DNA of 64,000 bases from Christiangramia sediminis (GCF_020552705.1 NZ_JAJBZG010000005.1:186001-250000), one strand, 5' to 3'. Counted from the stretch's first letter, positions 15,801-24,549 are shown. Made by a program: numbers and translations. Notes: generated from the sequence alone by a model not told the origin.

Positions 15801-17199
15801 ATTCTACTAAAACCGGATTCACCCTGTTCTCATCTTCCTGGTCATGACGCATCATTTCAATATAAAGATCGTCACCAAATTCTGCTTTCCACCACAGCAA
15901 AGATTCTTCAGCCTGTTTTTCACCAAGATTTAGAATTTTACTAGGGACTTCTCCGTAGAGATTTCCGGTAAGGACGATAATATCCTCTTTATATTGCCTG
16001 ATGACTTCCTTATCTATACGTGGTACATAGTAGAATCCATCGGTATAGGCTTTAGAAGACATCTTTGCCAGATTATGATAACCCTTTTTATTTTTGGCCA
16101 GTAGTACTACCTGGTATCCGTTATCCTTTCGGCTTTTATCTAAATGGTTTTCACAAACAAAAAACTCGCAACCTACGATCGCCTTTAAAGGTTTCTTTAG
16201 ATCCTCGCCATTTTCTTCGGCGGTTGCGTTATGCTCTTTTATACTCTTATTATAAGTTCCCACTTCTTTTACAAAGTGAAAAGCACCCATCATATTCGCA
16301 TGATCTGTAAGCGCCACGGCATTCATATCCTCTTCTGCGGCAGCAGCCACCAGATCTGGAATACTTATGGTAGACTGTAATACCGAAAATTGTGAGTGAT
16401 TATGTAAATGCGCAAACGGAACTTCATCAAGTTTTTCCAGGTTCTCCTGGATCTCTTCATGGCTTATATCATCTGAAGGCTGTTGTTTTTCCAGCCTTTT
16501 TCTAATCTTATCTGACGCCTTTTTAAGATTGATATGCTTCAGGCCGATCAGCTCTATTCGCTGTGGATTCTCTTCTGAAAAATTTTCGAAATAATTTACA
16601 GGAACATCTAGTTCCTCTATGGTATATATCCTTTGGCGAATAAGCTCGAGAAAACAACGGGTAGTTGCTTCCACATCGGCAGTTGCGTTATGGGCCTCGG
16701 CAAAAGCTTCCTCAAAAAGAAATTCGTGTAATTCGGTAAGCGTTGGTAATTTGAACTTTCCACCACGCCCCCCGGGAATCTTACAAAGCTCGGCGGTCTT
16801 TTCGGTACAGGTATCCAGAACAGGCATTTCCTGTAGGCTATTATCAAAATCTCTCCTAATGAATTCGGCCCCCATAATATTAAGGTCGAAACCAACATTC
16901 TGGCCCACTACAAATTTCGATTTCTTAAGGGCAGTATGAAACTTTTCTAAAACTTCATCCAGTGGAATTCCCTGCTCCTTCGCAAGATCTGTGGAGATAC
17001 CGTGAATACGCTCAGAATCATAAGGAATATCAAATCCATCGGGCTTGATCAGGTAATCATGATTCTCAACCAGATTTCCCATCTCATCATGTACCTGCCA
17101 GGCGATCTGTATACATCTGGGCCAGTTATCAGAATCGGTTAAAGGGGCGTCCCATCGCTTGGGAAGGCCGGTGGTTTCGGTATCAAAAATGAGGTACAT
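12814..17199 (-). CDS. dnaE: DNA polymerase III alpha subunit fused to a DnaQ-like exonuclease
   Basis: This 1461-residue protein is about 300 longer than E. coli DnaE because of an N-terminal 3'-5' exonuclease domain (about 1-190) with a complete DEDDh set: Asp6, Glu8, Asp105, His170 and Asp175. The PHP domain starts near 262 (FAHLHNHSQFSV). The polymerase catalytic motif MPDIDIDFD starts at residue 687, and the helix-hairpin-helix and OB regions follow. It replicates the chromosome, with proofreading probably supplied in cis rather than by a separate DnaQ subunit. It is a single gene on the minus strand. The dnaE identification is firm; proofreading by the fused domain is inferred from the intact residues. 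Confidence 0.96.
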   Translation of the reverse strand: MYLIFDTETTGLPKRWDAPLTDSDNWPRCIQIAWQVHDEMGNLVENHDYLIKPDGFDIPYDSERIHGISTDLAKEQGIPLDEVLEKFHTALKKSKFVVGQNVGFDLNIMGAEFIRRDFDNSLQEMPVLDTCTEKTAELCKIPGGRGGKFKLPTLTELHEFLFEEAFAEAHNATADVEATTRCFLELIRQRIYTIEELDVPVNYFENFSEENPQRIELIGLKHINLKKASDKIRKRLEKQQPSDDISHEEIQENLEKLDEVPFAHLHNHSQFSVLQSTISIPDLVAAAAEEDMNAVALTDHANMMGAFHFVKEVGTYNKSIKEHNATAEENGEDLKKPLKAIVGCEFFVCENHLDKSRKDNGYQVVLLAKNKKGYHNLAKMSSKAYTDGFYYVPRIDKEVIRQYKEDIIVLTGNLYGEVPSKILNLGEKQAEESLLWWKAEFGDDLYIEMMRHDQEDENRVNPVLVEFSKKHEVKLIATNNTYYWKQEDANAHDILLCVKDGEKQATPIGRGRGYRYGLPNEEYYFKSGSQMKKLFKDLPDAIANIQEIIDKIEPFELARDVLLPAFEIPEEFLSEEDKTDGGKRGENAYLKHITFEGAKKRYPEITPEIEERLNFELSVIENTGYPGYFLIVEDFIRAAREMGVSVGPGRGSAAGSVVAYCLWITNIDPIKYDLLFERFLNPDRVSMPDIDIDFDDEGRSRVMDYVIEKYGANQVAQIITYGTMAAKSSIRDTARVLDLPLMEADRIAKLIPNTKLGKLFAMDDKTIKSKFRGDEIEKINELFNISEGDDLEAQTVNQARILEGSVRNTGIHACGVIITPGDITNYVPVSVAKDSDLYVTQFDNSVVESAGLLKMDFLGLKTLTLIKDTVKIVKGRHDIDLDPDSFPLDDEETYKLFQRGETIGIFQYESPGMQKHMQALKPTVFDDLIAMNALYRPGPMEYIPSFIARKHGDEEISYDLPEMEEYLEETYGITVYQEQVMLLSQKLAGFTKGEADMLRKAMGKKIASLLAELKPKFIGGGEEKGHPTEVLEKIWKDWEAFASYAFNKSHSTCYAWIAYQTAYLKAHYPAEYMAAVLSNNMNDIKQVTFFMEECKRMKLNVLGPDVNESYYKFSVNKDNAVRFGMGAIKGVGSGAVATIVENRKTKEGPYRSIFDMAKRIDLRSANKKAFENLALAGGFDGFGTTHRAQYFHDDGSGMSFLEKVVKYAQKFQENENSSQVSLFGEASDVQIPEPEVPGCEEWGTMEKLRREKEVVGIYISGHPLDDFKIEMSYFCNGKLSDCRDLESVVNRELTMGCVVVDVQHRVSKNGKGWAIFTVEDYDESYEFKIFGEEYLRMKHFFVPNNFIHMKIFVKEGWTNKDTGKKGEPRIQFREIGLLHDVMDKNAKKLTIQLNINDLKNEKIEWLKDTFMSHKGDCHLNFVVYEMEEQVKLRMPSRKHKIRISQELIEMLEKEQFMYKLN

Positions 17200-17320
17200 T
17201 CCTTAGTATTTTATGCCTGAATGAAGAATAATAGTGGTTCACAAAATTAAACCATCCGGGCTAAAATAAGGAACTTTGTGGCTGAAATAAAACTTTGTTT
17301 TCAGGAATTATCAACCATAA

Positions 17321-17364
17321 AAAAAGCCTCACAAAAACCTGAAAATTCAGATGATTTGTGAGGC
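17321..17364 (-). terminator. Terminator downstream of the DUF2383 gene
   Basis: GCCTCACAAA (17326-17335) pairs with TTTGTGAGGC (17355-17364). On the minus strand the stem is followed by a run of T residues, so it ends the transcript of the gene at 17484-17930. Confidence 0.75.
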
Positions 17365-17483
17365 CTGATACGAACACTAAAAACTACTACTACTTCAATC
17401 AAACATTGTTCGCATCTTATTTATAAAACTTCAGTAATTCATTTATATGGAAATTTACCGAAGCCTTTACTTGTAGTAAGATC

Positions 17484-17930
17484 CTAGGCTAAATTTTCCA
17501 GAGACTTTACTTCATTTAATGAAGCTACGATCGCATTTTTTTGTTTCATCAAGATATTCCCTGTAGATGCAGGAATTTCTGACTCTTTCAAGATATCCTC
17601 GTATTCTTCAACGGCTGCCTTTTCTCCACGAATCGCTTCCTCCAAAACTGATTCATCTTTATCACTGGAAAGACTGGCTTTCAGATTCATCCAGGTTCTG
17701 TGGGCATCTCCGGCCAAACTCGAACCTTTTTCAGGATTCTCTCCAAAATTTCTAATTTCAGACTTTAATTCATGTCCAAAATCATATCTTTCTTGTGCAC
17801 GTTCAGAGAAAAAACTCTTTAAACGCTCATTCTTTACCTTTTCTGCCGCCAACTTGTATCCTTTCTCGGCATCATAATTCTTTTCCAGTAACTCATTTAG
17901 TTTTTTGGAAATTTCATTTGAATAACTCAT
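17484..17930 (-). CDS. DUF2383 / PA2169-family four-helix-bundle protein
   Basis: A 148-residue, highly charged, all-helical protein with the ferritin-like DUF2383 pattern: YDAEKGYKLAAEKV, RAQERYDFGHELKSEI, AHRTWMNLKASL, then RGEKAAVEEYEDIL. The glutamate and histidine pattern could hold metal. The family is often linked to stress responses; its function is not established. It is a single gene with its own promoter-like sequence and terminator. Confidence 0.88.
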   Translation of the reverse strand: MSYSNEISKKLNELLEKNYDAEKGYKLAAEKVKNERLKSFFSERAQERYDFGHELKSEIRNFGENPEKGSSLAGDAHRTWMNLKASLSSDKDESVLEEAIRGEKAAVEEYEDILKESEIPASTGNILMKQKNAIVASLNEVKSLENLA

Positions 17931-17958
17931 AGCTTTAATTTTTCGATTTTTATTTGAG

Positions 17959-17986
17959 TAAATATAAGATCAGAAAACCGCCCCAA
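17959..17986 (-). promoter_or_regulatory. Promoter-like sequence for the DUF2383 gene
   Basis: On the minus strand TTG (17986-17984) and TATATTTA (17966-17959) are 17 bp apart, close to the Bacteroidota vegetative promoter, and lie 29 bp upstream of the start codon. Confidence 0.45.
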
Positions 17987-18148
17987 CAACCTATTTAACA
18001 GGGTTTAGCACTAATTAACCTCTTTTAACAACAGGCTGTATTTTTAACCAAAAATCTTCCTAATTCTTATTAAACCGGAGGATGAAGTCAATTTAAATCT
18101 CCTCTTATAAATTAAAGAGTGAAAAACTATAAAATAATAAAAATGTCG

Positions 18149-18156
18149 TATCTTTG
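18149..18156 (+). promoter_or_regulatory. Promoter -7 element of rpsP-rimM
   Basis: TATCTTTG is an exact TAnnTTTG match, placing the transcript start near 18163. An ATG-like start upstream of it (18119) would be outside the transcript, which fixes the rpsP start at 18203. The 40-base leader holds a small hairpin, GGGGT (18174-18178) with ACCCC (18184-18188). I see no clear TTG at the expected distance. Confidence 0.6.
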
Positions 18157-18202
18157 CCCACTTATTAATAACCGGGGTCGAGAACCCCAAAATTTAATTT
18201 TT

Positions 18203-18799
18203 ATGCCAGTAAAAATAAGATTACAAAGACACGGTAAAAAAGGAAAACCTTTTTTCTGGATCGTAGCTGCGGATACCCGCGCTAAAAGAGACGGTAAATT
18301 TTTGGACAAATTGGGAATCTACAACCCTAACACGAATCCTGCTACTATCGAACTTGATGTAGATGGAGCTGTTAAGTGGTTGCAAAATGGTGCTCAACCC
18401 ACAGATACCGCTCGTGCTATCCTTTCTTATAAAGGAGCTCTTCTTAAGAAACACCTTGCTGTAGGTGTGAAAAAAGGAGCTTTGACTGAAGAACAGGCTG
18501 AAGAGAAATTCAAGGCCTGGATGGAAGAAAAAGAAGGAAAGATCGGAGCTAAAAAAGATTCTTTAAGCAAAGCTCAGGAAGCTGAAAAAGCTAAAGCTCT
18601 AGAGGCTGAGAAAGAAGCTAACGCTAAGCGTGAAGCTGAATCAAAAGAAGCTGAAGAAGCTGAAGCGAAAGCTGCTGCTGAGGCTGAAGCTGCTGCAACT
18701 GCAGAAGCTACAGACGAGGCTACAGTAGAAGCTGCTGAAGAAGAAGTGGAAGCTGCAACTGCAGAAGAAGCTAAAACTGAAGACAAAAAAGACGCTTAA
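18203..18799 (+). CDS. rpsP: 30S ribosomal protein S16
   Basis: Residues 1-85 are a standard S16 (MPVKIRLQRHGKKGKPFFWI, ADTRAKRDGKFLDKLGIYNP). The remaining 110 residues form a charged tail: first Lys/Glu-rich helix, then a long Ala/Glu-rich repeat. S16 is usually about 80-90 residues, so this 198-residue form is more than double; long tails of this kind are known in Flavobacteria. The start at 18203 is chosen because an 84-base upstream extension overlaps the promoter. rimM follows 14 bp later. Confidence 0.95.
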   Translation: MPVKIRLQRHGKKGKPFFWIVAADTRAKRDGKFLDKLGIYNPNTNPATIELDVDGAVKWLQNGAQPTDTARAILSYKGALLKKHLAVGVKKGALTEEQAEEKFKAWMEEKEGKIGAKKDSLSKAQEAEKAKALEAEKEANAKREAESKEAEEAEAKAAAEAEAAATAEATDEATVEAAEEEVEAATAEEAKTEDKKDA

Positions 18800-18813
18800 A
18801 ACAGCAAGTTACG

Positions 18814-19341
18814 ATGACTAAGGAAGAATGCTTCTATCTTGGAAGAATCGTAGCAAAATTTAGCTTTAAAGGCGAGGTGCTCATTAAACTGGACACCGAT
18901 GAACCTGAAACTTACACAGAAATGGAATCAGTTTTCGTTGAATACAACAATAATCTGGTTCCATTTTTTATTGAAAGATCTTACCTGCACAAAAGTACAC
19001 TCCTTCGTGCGAAATTTGAAGATATAGATACTGAAGATGATGCCGAAGATATGATTGGCACCGATGTATATCTCCCCCTGAGCGTGCTCCCCAAACTTCC
19101 CGAGGATAAATTCTACTTCCACGAGATCATTGGTTTTGATGTGGTAGACGCCACACATGGAAATATTGGACATATAGTTTCCATCAATGATTCTACTGCC
19201 CAGGCCCTATTCGAAATTGAAAAAGACGGCAAACAGATCCTTATTCCCATGAACGATGAATTCATCGAAAAAGTGGACAAGAAGAACAAGACAATTAAAG
19301 TGAAAACGCCGGAAGGACTTGTGGATCTTTACTTAGGCTAA
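18814..19341 (+). CDS. rimM: Ribosome maturation factor RimM
   Basis: A 175-residue protein with the two-domain RimM pattern: an N-terminal barrel (YLGRIVAKFSFKGEVLIKLDTDEP) and a C-terminal PRC-barrel (FYFHEIIGFDVV, GHIVSINDSTAQALFEI, LIPMNDEFIEKVD). It binds S19 and helps 30S head maturation. It is co-transcribed with rpsP, the usual partner. Confidence 0.96.
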   Translation: MTKEECFYLGRIVAKFSFKGEVLIKLDTDEPETYTEMESVFVEYNNNLVPFFIERSYLHKSTLLRAKFEDIDTEDDAEDMIGTDVYLPLSVLPKLPEDKFYFHEIIGFDVVDATHGNIGHIVSINDSTAQALFEIEKDGKQILIPMNDEFIEKVDKKNKTIKVKTPEGLVDLYLG

Positions 19342-19370
19342 TCTCTCCTTACTATCTCTAACAACTAAAA

Positions 19371-19395
19371 GATGCTGAAACAAGTTCAGCATGTC
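19371..19395. repeat. REP-like palindrome
   Basis: TGCTGAAACAAGTTCAGCA is an imperfect palindrome of the same family as the elements at 12748, 22296 and 25201, lying between the convergent rimM and leuS genes. Confidence 0.55.
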
Positions 19396-19404
19396 CTAAT
19401 TATA

Positions 19405-19433
19405 TAAAAAAACCGCTCCCTTTTGAAAGCGGT
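19405..19433 (-). terminator. Terminator of leuS
   Basis: ACCGCT (from 19412) pairs with AGCGGT (19428-19433), and the minus strand continues with a T-run. It lies between the convergent rimM and leuS genes. Confidence 0.75.
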
Positions 19434-19457
19434 CTGCAGTATTTTTCTATCCCAATA

Positions 19458-22271
19458 TTAGCCTACGATATTCACAATTTTTCCGGGTACAACGATCACT
19501 TTTTTAGGAGTACGCCCTTCAAGCTGTTTCTGGGTACGCTCATCCCCTAATACCGTCTTTTCTATTTCATCTTTCGCCATATCCAGTGGAAGCTCCATGG
19601 TGAACCTCATTTTCCCGTTAAAAGAAACCGGATAGTTCTTTTTGCTTTCCACCAGGTATTTTTCTTCAAAAACAGGATAGGTAGCCGTAGTAATAGATTC
19701 GGAATGACCTACTTTTTCCCACAATTCCTCAGCAATATGCGGAGCATAAGGAGCGATTAAAATTGCCAGAGGCTCAAGAATTTCTCTGCTATTACATTTT
19801 TGAGCAGTCAGCTCATTTACGCAGATCATAAATGTTGAAACAGAAGTATTAAAGCTGAAATTCTCAATATCTTCCGTCACCTTTTTAATCGTCTTGTGCA
19901 AGGTCTTCAATGAATCTGCGGAAGCTTTATCATCTGAAATTGAGAATTCCTCTCCATTATGGTATAGCTTCCATAGCTTCTTCAGGAAATTATGTACTCC
20001 GGTGATTCCGGCAGTATTCCAGGGTTTCGCCTGCTCCAGCGGCCCGAGGAACATTTCATACATTCTTAAGGTATCTGCCCCGTAATCATTACAAATCTCA
20101 TCTGGATTTACAACGTTATATTTAGACTTGGACATTTTCTCCACTTCTCTTCCAACAACATATTTCCCGTCTTCAGTCAGGAATTTCGCATCAGCGAATT
20201 CCGGGCGCCATTTCTTAAAACCTTCAATATCCAGTTCATCGGAAGCATTCACCAAAGAAACATCTGCATGAATTGGCTGCACATTATTACCCTTGATCTG
20301 ATTCTTGGAAACAAAAACATTTTCTCCCTCCAGCCTGTACACAAAAGCACTGGTTCCAAGGATCATTCCCTGGTTGATCAGCTTTTTAAAAGGCTCTTCC
20401 ACTGTTAGCCAGCCTCGATCATGTAAAAACTTCGTCCAGAATCTTGAGTATAACAAGTGACCGGTAGCATGCTCACTACCTCCAATATACAGGTCTACAT
20501 TCTCCCAGTATTTCTGAGCTTCTTCTGAAACAAATCGATCCGGATTTCCGGAATCCATATATCTGAATAGGTACCAGCTGCTTCCTGCCCATCCCGGCAT
20601 AGTATTCAATTCTAAAGAAAAAACAGTATTGTCATCGATCTTATCGTTCGACACTATTTCGTTTTTCTCTGTATCCCAGGCCCAATCCGTTGCATTTCCT
20701 AATGGCGGTTCGCCGGTTTCAGTTGGAAGATATTTTTCCACTTCAGGCAACCTTAAAGGAAGATGCTCCAGGTCTATCATTTTCGGCAGGCCATTCACAT
20801 AATAAACCGGGAAAGGCTCTCCCCAGTATCGTTGGCGACTAAAAACTGCATCTCTTAGCCTGTAGTTTGTCTTTCCGTAACCCTGATCTGTTTTTTCCAG
20901 TTCGAGAATTACTTTATTAAGCGCTTCTTTATATTCAAGTCCGCTAAGGAAATCTGAATTTGCGATCACCGTGCCTTCTTTCCCCGCATAAGCCTCTTGC
21001 GAAACGTCAACATCTTTAAAAATATTGGTAATAGGTAGATCAAAATACCTGGCGAAATCATGGTCCCGCTGGTCGCCACAGGGAACGGCCATCACGGCTC
21101 CAGTCCCATAACCTGCTAAAACATAATCCCCGATCCAGATAGGAATAGATTCCCCGGTAAAAGGATGTTCTGCATAAGCACCGGTAAATACACCACTAAT
21201 ACTCTTTACATCGGCCATACGCTCACGCTCACTTCTCTTGGCTGTGGCAGTAATATAAGCTTCAACTTCTTCTTTTTGAGCATCGGTAGTGATCTTTTCA
21301 ACCAGATCATGTTCTGGCGCCAGCGTCATGAACGTAACTCCAAAAATGGTATCGGGACGGGTGGTAAAAACTCCTACTTTATGATCTGTATCTTTAATTC
21401 TGAAATCGACATGTGCACCTACCGATTTTCCGATCCAGTTACGCTGACTTTCCTTCAAACTTTCGGTCCAGTCAATTTTATTAAGATCCTGGAGCAATCT
21501 TTCAGCGAATGCCGAAATCCTCATGCTCCATTGGGTCATTTTCTTTCGTACCACAGGATACCCTCCACGCTCAGAAACCCCGTTCACGATCTCATCGTTC
21601 GCCAGTACCGTTCCAAGTTGCGGACACCAGTTTACTTCTGCTTCCGCCAGGTAAGTAAGGCGATATTTTAGAAGGATTTGTTCTTTTTCATCAGCCGAAT
21701 ACGCTTTCCACGCTTCCGCAGAAAACTCTTCTATTTCTTCATCACAAGCGGCATTTAGCCTGGAATTACCTTCCGAAGAAAAAATTTCCTCAAGCTCAGT
21801 GATTGACCGGGATTTTTCAGCTTCATGGTCATACCAGCTTTCAAACAGCTGGATAAAGATCCACTGCGTCCACTTATAATAGTCTGGCTCGCTGGTTCTC
21901 ACCTCACGACTCCAGTCGAATGAAAATCCGATCTTATCCAATTGCTCACGATAACGGGCAATATTATTTTCGGTAGTTAGCGCAGGATGCTGACCAGTTT
22001 GAATGGCGTATTGTTCTGCCGGAAGACCGAAACTGTCATATCCCTGCGGATGCAATACATTAAAACCTTTATGTCTTTTGAAGCGCGCATAAATATCACT
22101 GGCGATATACCCCAGCGGATGCCCTACATGCAGCCCCGCTCCCGAAGGATAAGGGAACATATCCAATACGTAATATTTTGGTTTATCAGAATCGTTTTCA
22201 GCTTTGAAAGTCTGGTTCTCTGCCCAGTATTTCTGCCATTTTTCCTCGATCTTATTAAAGTGGTAACTCAT
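19458..22271 (-). CDS. leuS: Leucyl-tRNA synthetase
   Basis: A 937-residue class I synthetase. It has the HIGH-type motif HVGH (48-51), a long CP1 editing domain with TTRPDTIFGVTF, and KMSKS near residue 712. It charges tRNA-Leu. I start it at 22271 (MSYHFNKIEEKW); a frame extension to 22301 adds ten residues without family similarity and runs into the REP-like repeat. It has a terminator downstream. Confidence 0.97.
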   Translation of the reverse strand: MSYHFNKIEEKWQKYWAENQTFKAENDSDKPKYYVLDMFPYPSGAGLHVGHPLGYIASDIYARFKRHKGFNVLHPQGYDSFGLPAEQYAIQTGQHPALTTENNIARYREQLDKIGFSFDWSREVRTSEPDYYKWTQWIFIQLFESWYDHEAEKSRSITELEEIFSSEGNSRLNAACDEEIEEFSAEAWKAYSADEKEQILLKYRLTYLAEAEVNWCPQLGTVLANDEIVNGVSERGGYPVVRKKMTQWSMRISAFAERLLQDLNKIDWTESLKESQRNWIGKSVGAHVDFRIKDTDHKVGVFTTRPDTIFGVTFMTLAPEHDLVEKITTDAQKEEVEAYITATAKRSERERMADVKSISGVFTGAYAEHPFTGESIPIWIGDYVLAGYGTGAVMAVPCGDQRDHDFARYFDLPITNIFKDVDVSQEAYAGKEGTVIANSDFLSGLEYKEALNKVILELEKTDQGYGKTNYRLRDAVFSRQRYWGEPFPVYYVNGLPKMIDLEHLPLRLPEVEKYLPTETGEPPLGNATDWAWDTEKNEIVSNDKIDDNTVFSLELNTMPGWAGSSWYLFRYMDSGNPDRFVSEEAQKYWENVDLYIGGSEHATGHLLYSRFWTKFLHDRGWLTVEEPFKKLINQGMILGTSAFVYRLEGENVFVSKNQIKGNNVQPIHADVSLVNASDELDIEGFKKWRPEFADAKFLTEDGKYVVGREVEKMSKSKYNVVNPDEICNDYGADTLRMYEMFLGPLEQAKPWNTAGITGVHNFLKKLWKLYHNGEEFSISDDKASADSLKTLHKTIKKVTEDIENFSFNTSVSTFMICVNELTAQKCNSREILEPLAILIAPYAPHIAEELWEKVGHSESITTATYPVFEEKYLVESKKNYPVSFNGKMRFTMELPLDMAKDEIEKTVLGDERTQKQLEGRTPKKVIVVPGKIVNIVG

Positions 22272-22295
22272 CTTCTGTCGCTTTCTTTTACATTT

Positions 22296-22355
22296 CGTCA
22301 AGCTGAACTTGATTCAGCTTCTAAAATAATACCCTGAATCAAGTTCAGGGTGACG
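22296..22355. repeat. Paired REP-like palindromes
   Basis: Two palindromes flank a short AT spacer: AGCTGAACTTGATTCAGCT (22301-22319) and CCCTGAATCAAGTTCAGGG (22332-22350), bordered by CGTCA and TGACG. The whole unit is an imperfect inverted repeat between panE and leuS. The same unit, in another arrangement, is at 25201-25258. Confidence 0.7.
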
Positions 22356-22418
22356 TTTTTTAACCTGCCTGCAAAAATACAATTTTAAAGGACTTATGGG
22401 GAGGAATTGAAAGTTCTA

Positions 22419-23348
22419 TTATTTCGATTTTCGGGCGGCTTCTTCCATAGGTTTCAGACACTCATAAATATACCGGTTCACCGGAGTTTCAATACCTAGC
22501 TTCTTCCCTTCTTTTACTATAAATCCATTGAAATTTTCTAATTCTGAAGGCTTGCCATTCATAATATCGCGCTGCGTGGAAGCCGTAGTGCCCTTTGGTT
22601 GAGAATTGATGATCTCGAATACCATTTCCAGGTGCTTTTCGTTAAGCGGAATGCCCCTGGCTTTACCAACTTCGATGATCTCCCTGGCCGAATTTCTCAT
22701 CATCTCGTAAAGAAATTTATTCTCCCTGATCTTATCTACAGGAACACGAGTTAATCCACCGATACCACTCACTGTACAGATAAAGAGGAACTTTTTCCAG
22801 ATCTCCAGCTGAATGTTTTCCGGAATATCATTTTCAATTCCTGCCTCATCCAGGGTTTCGTGAATTTTCATCACTCGATCTGATCTCGAATTATCACTTT
22901 CCCCGAAAACGATCTTTGGCTCATAAGCCGCATGTTTAATTTTACCAGGTTTTTCGATAAAACTTACCACAAAACAAAGACCGGCAAGCACATTCTCTTT
23001 CGGTAAAACTTCTATTAATTTTTCATAATTATCGGCTCCATTCTGAAGGGGCAAGACGATAGTATTTTTCTTTAAGATGGGTTTTAATTCCGAAGCGATC
23101 ATAGGAATTTGCCAGGATTTAATTCCGAGAATGATAAGATCTGGTTTAGGAACTTTGGAAATATCAGAAGTGGCAACTTTTGGTTTCACTTTAAAATTCC
23201 CGTTGATGCTTTCAACTTCAAGCCCGTATTTCTGAATCTGCTTAAGATGCTCTCCCCTGGCGATCATACTTACATTTAGCCCTGCATTTGCGAGCTTTCC
23301 GCCAAAATATCCGCCAACGCCGCCAATCCCATAAACCAGTATTTCCAT
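22419..23348 (-). CDS. 2-dehydropantoate 2-reductase family protein
   Basis: A 309-residue ketopantoate reductase-like protein. The Rossmann motif is YGIGGVGGYFGG (6-17), the middle has LIILGIKSWQ and PLQNGADNYE, and the catalytic Lys region is EIWKKFLFICTVSG. The C-terminal ApbA domain contains PSELENFNGFIV. PanE reduces ketopantoate with NADPH in pantothenate synthesis, but many family members act on other substrates and no pan genes are nearby, so I do not give the symbol. Confidence 0.85.
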   Translation of the reverse strand: MEILVYGIGGVGGYFGGKLANAGLNVSMIARGEHLKQIQKYGLEVESINGNFKVKPKVATSDISKVPKPDLIILGIKSWQIPMIASELKPILKKNTIVLPLQNGADNYEKLIEVLPKENVLAGLCFVVSFIEKPGKIKHAAYEPKIVFGESDNSRSDRVMKIHETLDEAGIENDIPENIQLEIWKKFLFICTVSGIGGLTRVPVDKIRENKFLYEMMRNSAREIIEVGKARGIPLNEKHLEMVFEIINSQPKGTTASTQRDIMNGKPSELENFNGFIVKEGKKLGIETPVNRYIYECLKPMEEAARKSK

Positions 23349-23613
23349 AGTTAGTTCGATTTATATCAAATTTAGGGAAGATTAAAATAACCATCCCCGC
23401 ATTGAACAGCAAAATAAAAATCGGAAAGCATTGATAAATCTTTCATTTCATGCGCCTATCTGCATTTTTTACAGCCATTTAAATCGATAAATGACTTTTT
23501 CTGGATGTAATGATGTTGAGAAAATCAGTTATCGAAGTAGGGAGATTTTAATACCTGATTAAATGCGAAAGATTTTTTTCGTATCTTAATAGTTCTAACC
23601 AAAAACCAAAATT

Positions 23614-23847
23614 ATGAAAGGCTCTTCCGGTAAACGCAGGTTGGTCAAGAAATATGTGTCTGATTTTATCTTCTCTGAAAAGACAAAATTTGTTCTTGAC
23701 GGTACAAATTATCAGTTTTCAAATAATGAACCTGGTGGAAAATTTATAAAATTCAGATTAGAAAGAAGTCCGGGAAGTAAGAAACGCAAATTCGTATTTA
23801 AAGTTATCTATAAAATGATGAAGAACTTTCAGTCTTCATTGAATTAA
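23614..23847 (+). CDS. Small basic protein of unknown function
   Basis: A 77-residue, very basic protein (many Lys and Arg, start MKGSSGKRRLVKKYV) with no signal peptide or membrane span. It is flanked by AT-rich intergenic DNA upstream (23349-23613, nothing recognised) and a strong terminator immediately downstream, which supports a real transcript. I do not recognise a family; the basic charge would allow nucleic-acid binding. Confidence 0.5.
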   Translation: MKGSSGKRRLVKKYVSDFIFSEKTKFVLDGTNYQFSNNEPGGKFIKFRLERSPGSKKRKFVFKVIYKMMKNFQSSLN

Positions 23848-23889
23848 AAAATAAAGCTCTTTCAAATATTTGAAAGAGCTTTATTTTTT
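23846..23889. terminator. Bidirectional terminator, 22-bp perfect palindrome
   Basis: A 44-bp perfect palindrome centred at 23867/23868 (core GCTCTTTCAAAT/ATTTGAAAGAGC, A- and T-runs outside). It separates the convergent genes at 23614-23847 and 23911-24396. Confidence 0.85.
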
Positions 23890-23910
23890 ATAGAAACTTT
23901 ATCCAGCTAA

Positions 23911-24396
23911 TTAATTGGTAGCGGTGGTATCATTTTCTTTATCGGTAATATTCATCACCTGTAGCTTCCAGTCATTATTCATTTTTTTCCAGATAAAAGT
24001 ATAGGAACCCTGATAGGAAGCATTAGTACTGTCATTTTTTATACCATGCATATAGGTGCCGGCTTCATAAGCAACCTCATCACCTGAATATTCAACTTCT
24101 GGAGTAGTTTTGAGGTCTTTCATCATGGGCGCCGCATTTTTATACCAGGAACGAATACTGTCTGCACTCATACTTTGACCCTGCATATAAAGAACCGCAT
24201 CTTTAGACGTAAGCGTGTCCAGCTCCTGTGGATTATTTCTATTCCAGGCAGCTATCCATTGCTTATTGGCTTCGGAAGGATCACGTAAATCGGCCTGCTC
24301 AGCCATGTCATCCATATCGTCAGTTTCTTTCTTTTCTTCATCACAACTGCTGAATAAAAGCAGGGCGAAAATGGGTAACAATTTGAATACTTTCAT
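23911..24396 (-). CDS. Lipoprotein with SnoaL/NTF2-like domain
   Basis: A 161-residue protein with a signal peptide and lipobox (LLFSSC), an acidic linker, and a domain of the SnoaL/DUF4440 type (NKQWIAAWNRNNPQELDTL, DAVLYMQGQSMSADSIRSWYKN, SYTFIWKKMNNDWKLQVMN). Such cone-shaped folds bind small ligands or act as minor enzymes. No partner gene is obvious. The fold assignment is moderately sure, the function unknown. Confidence 0.75.
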   Translation of the reverse strand: MKVFKLLPIFALLLFSSCDEEKKETDDMDDMAEQADLRDPSEANKQWIAAWNRNNPQELDTLTSKDAVLYMQGQSMSADSIRSWYKNAAPMMKDLKTTPEVEYSGDEVAYEAGTYMHGIKNDSTNASYQGSYTFIWKKMNNDWKLQVMNITDKENDTTATN

Positions 24397-24549
24397 ATAA
24401 TTGGGTTTTGGTTAGACTTCAATTTACTCAAAAACAGGGAATTGAATTGATTCGGTCTTAATTTTTGGATCAAAGGAAAGTATTCAGCGTCAACTGGTTA
24501 GTTGACTGATAATCAATTTTTAAGTAAATTTAGGTAGAACATTATAGAT

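Noticed and set aside
18119-18202. N-terminal extension of rpsP
   Set aside because: The extra 28 residues lie over the promoter -7 box and have no S16 similarity.
22272-22301. Ten-residue extension of leuS
   Set aside because: It runs into the REP-like repeat; MSYHFNKIEEKW is the normal start.
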